From Sphingomonadaceae bacterium (GTDB lineage: Bacteria > Pseudomonadota > Alphaproteobacteria > Sphingomonadales > Sphingomonadaceae): a DNA stretch of 62,789 nt. Shown here in pieces: positions 62,642 to 62,789 of this stretch. The position numbers and the translations under genes are program-made. Each line of letters starts with the position of its first letter. Position 1 is the stretch's first letter. The DNA is taken from the NCBI GenBank assembly GCA_947472735.1, contig CANJBY010000008.1, positions 1 to 62,789 on the forward strand. Direction: 5' to 3'. The notes beneath the pieces are model-generated. The model ran no database searches. It was not told where the DNA came from and saw only the letters and a program-made list of their open reading frames with translations.

Positions 62642-62789
62642 TGTAAACAGCGGTAATAAAAGGGGCCATTCTGTTCCCTGATCGTTCTCTTGGTAGAGCG
62701 GATTAAAAAGGGGCCAGTCCTGATAAGCCTTCGCTTTTGTGCGGAGGCGGAGGATGAAGAGAGTGGAACTTTATCAGAAGGTCCGTCAC
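62642..62789 (+). mobile_element. left end of an IS21-family insertion sequence
   Basis: The boundary is near TGTAAAC at 62642. IS21-type repeated termini are visible: the word AAAAGGGGCCA occurs at 62658-62668 and again at 62706-62716. The transposase gene starts at 62754 with the IS21-type N-terminus MKRVELYQKVRH. Only the left end is in the window, so length, the istB gene and target duplication cannot be seen. Confidence 0.7.
62754..62789 (+). CDS. istA: IS21-family transposase IstA, 5' end
   Basis: Twelve codons from ATG 62754 to the window edge encode MKRVELYQKVRH, very like the start of IS21-family IstA transposases (M-ERVELYQKVR). A purine-rich GGAGGCGGAGG lies just upstream as ribosome site. 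The rest lies outside the window. Confidence 0.75.
   Translation, partial: MKRVELYQKVRH

Overview
The window is a piece of a high-GC alphaproteobacterial chromosome, most probably from the order Sphingomonadales (Novosphingobium, Sphingobium, Sphingomonas or Erythrobacter relatives). This is inferred from the gene families present: MipZ rather than a Min system, an alphaproteobacterial-type omega subunit, UPF0262, DUF4402 secreted proteins, a bifunctional PgmG-type phosphomannomutase/phosphoglucomutase, LolC/LolD, DciA, and a Mic60-like gene behind hemC-hemD. Almost all of it is ordinary, densely packed core genome with many 4-nt ATGA, GTGA or TTGA start/stop overlaps. Only the right end and one AT-rich patch look accessory.

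Layout. 1-6.5 kb: end of an unknown gene, a small exported protein, tldD, a CHCC zinc-finger protein, a DUF4402 protein, an ABC ATPase translationally coupled to nadB, and an AT-rich stretch with a small lipoprotein gene and repeated DNA. 6.5-13.1 kb: a persulfide-dioxygenase/rhodanese fusion, an HWE-type histidine kinase, a small RHH-like protein, a CmcJ-type oxidoreductase, a GlsB/YeaQ membrane protein, and a divergent pair of unusual regulators (a membrane-anchored winged-helix/TPR protein and a degenerate-receiver protein with two LuxR helix-turn-helix domains) followed by a frameshifted small gene. 13.2-23.7 kb: aldehyde dehydrogenase, MFS transporter, prs, a flavin split-barrel protein, soxR with a recognisable SoxR box, galE, a DUF4136 lipoprotein coupled to an M14 carboxypeptidase, sodC, cdd, a GH25-like protein and UPF0262. 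23.8-32.7 kb: dnaB, a DUF3857/transglutaminase/TPR protein, rpoZ, panC, mipZ, a J-domain membrane protein, pgmG and a PilZ protein. 32.8-40.8 kb: SDR/purF, lolC-lolD, glutathione peroxidase, a low-molecular-weight phosphatase, tRNA-Val(UAC) directly before trhO, and glpX. 40.8-51.7 kb: smc, two DsbA-like thiol oxidoreductases, dciA, mutY-nudC, a nonsense-interrupted DsbA/FrnE gene, an alpha/beta hydrolase, a zinc alcohol dehydrogenase and two small membrane proteins. 51.7-60.2 kb: a VWA lipoprotein, a flippase, gpsA-tsaD diverging from hemC-hemD-Mic60-like, a small exported protein and tRNA-Leu(GAG). 60.4-62.8 kb: mobile DNA, namely a large serine recombinase, DUF2924, the stub of a third gene, and the left end of an IS21-family element running off the window.

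Functional links. The core set covers replication and segregation (dnaB, dciA, smc, mipZ), NAD turnover (nadB, nudC), haem synthesis, purine/PRPP supply (prs, purF), lipoprotein export (lolCD) and redox defence (soxR, sodC, gpx, DsbA-like proteins, persulfide dioxygenase). I did not find a clearly new defence or biosynthetic system. The observations most worth checking are two apparently broken genes (a CG-repeat frameshift at 12934-12939 and a TAA replacing a sense codon at 48531), the tRNA-Val(UAC)/trhO pairing, the tandem-HTH regulator with a perfect dyad upstream, the SoxR box, the Mic60-like gene in the haem cluster, and the IS21 insertion into a recombinase island next to a tRNA gene.
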